From Nitrospiraceae bacterium (GTDB lineage Bacteria > Nitrospirota > Nitrospiria > Nitrospirales > Nitrospiraceae), in NCBI GenBank assembly GCA_025934615.1, contig JAICXS010000131.1:1-6137 (forward strand): a stretch of DNA of 6,137 bases. Reading direction: 5' to 3'. The notes under the pieces are model-generated. The model was not told the DNA's origin. It saw only the letters and a list, made by a program, of their open reading frames with translations, and did not search any database. The stretch's first letter is position 1. Every line of letters starts with the position of its first letter. The translations under genes were made by a program, and so were the position numbers. This document shows, in pieces, positions 5,753 through 6,137 of this stretch.

Positions 5753-6137
5753 TCAGTGCCGTGAATGGTGGCGATCCGCCGCATGCGCATTTCGAAGGGC
5801 TGTCGTAATATTGCGAAGAAAGCCGGCATGCTTCGCCCGTCGGATGGGACTCTGGCGGAAGCGAGCCGTAAACTCCGATTCGGTGAGACCTGCGCATTCG
5901 TCCAAATCCGGTGCCAGCGTATGGGAAGACGGTTGGAACGCGAATTCGGCCGTGGGTGTCTCTTGTACGTTATACGGACAGACATCGAGACAGTCGTCGC
6001 ATCCGAATATGCGGTTTCCCAGTTTGCCGCTCAATCCATCCTCGATAGGCTCGCCGGCTCGCGGCAGTTCGATGGTGAGGTAGGAAATGCAGCGGCGGGC
6101 ATCGACCACGTACGGCTCAATGATGGCGCCGGTCGGA
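5753..6137 (-). CDS. queG: Epoxyqueuosine reductase QueG, C-terminal part (5' end outside window)
   Basis: The open frame enters from the right edge and ends at TGA 5755-5753; 127 residues are visible. QueG is a cytoplasmic cobalamin- and [4Fe-4S]-dependent enzyme that reduces epoxyqueuosine to queuosine in tRNA, the last step of that pathway. Diagnostic stretches are PTGAIIEPYVVDARRCISYLTIE at the start and GNRIFGCDDCLDVCPYN after it. They hold four of the eight cluster cysteines (C16, C46, C49, C53 of the visible part); the other four and the catalytic cobalamin domain lie outside the window. The later IRRAKHAGFLRNITTALRN matches the family's C-terminal helix region. The protein then stops after a short His-rich tail, about 50 residues earlier than E. 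coli QueG as I recall it. The gene seems functionally unrelated to the signalling genes downstream. Confidence 0.92.
   Translation of the reverse strand, partial: PTGAIIEPYVVDARRCISYLTIELPRAGEPIEDGLSGKLGNRIFGCDDCLDVCPYNVQETPTAEFAFQPSSHTLAPDLDECAGLTESEFTARFRQSPIRRAKHAGFLRNITTALRNAHAADRHHSRH

Noticed and set aside
5742..5760. Sigma-54-like GGCAC...TGCAAC on the minus strand at the queG stop
   Set aside because: The GG and GC dinucleotides are 7 bp apart instead of the required 10, so it cannot be a -24/-12 promoter.
5646..5897. Minus-strand open frame overlapping the end of queG
   Set aside because: It shares no similarity with the missing QueG C-terminus and overlaps queG out of frame; its end falls in the hairpin region.
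1..6137. CRISPR arrays, tRNA or rRNA genes, insertion sequences
   Set aside because: No regularly spaced direct repeats, cloverleaf-like sequences, rRNA motifs, transposase frames or terminal inverted repeats were seen.

Overview
All convincing genes in this window lie on the minus strand, so transcription runs from high to low coordinates. The DNA is GC-rich and densely coding. The repertoire is a dCache sensor kinase, a sigma-54-type response regulator, a DUF4388 response regulator and a queuosine-pathway iron-sulfur enzyme. This fits a free-living, signalling-rich Gram-negative bacterium. The Nitrospirota (Nitrospira-like) or a deltaproteobacterial relative are reasonable guesses, but nothing here proves the phylum.

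Layout in transcription order: (1) 6137-5753, the 3' end of an epoxyqueuosine reductase gene (queG), whose catalytic N-terminal half lies beyond the window. (2) 5752-5618, an intergenic region with a 14-bp perfect palindrome that contains a -10-like element, followed by a long hairpin that would sit in the next gene's 5' leader. (3) 5617-4211, an NtrC-type response regulator (REC, AAA+ sigma-54 activator, Fis-type HTH). (4) 4210-4056, a spacer with a plausible sigma-70-like promoter. (5) 4055-2049, a membrane histidine kinase (TM, dCache, TM, HAMP-like linker, HisKA, HATPase). (6) 2048-1983, a short spacer. (7) 1982-699, a ClpX-type AAA+ unfoldase with an unusual, cysteine-rich zinc-finger region. 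(8) 698-561, a short spacer. (9) 560-1, the N-terminal part of a second response regulator that joins a receiver to a DUF4388 domain, running off the left edge.

The kinase and the NtrC-type regulator very likely form one two-component pair: the sensor reads a periplasmic ligand and the regulator drives sigma-54 promoters. The notable point is that a clpX gene, with no clpP beside it, follows directly behind the kinase and is itself followed by a DUF4388 receiver protein. All four genes are co-oriented, with gaps of 66-155 bp and no U-tract terminator visible between them. They could form a signalling and proteolysis module in which the ClpX paralogue, with its extra CxxC pair, unfolds or delivers a target to ClpP under control of the two-component system. 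That is inference; the gene order and the modified zinc finger are seen directly.
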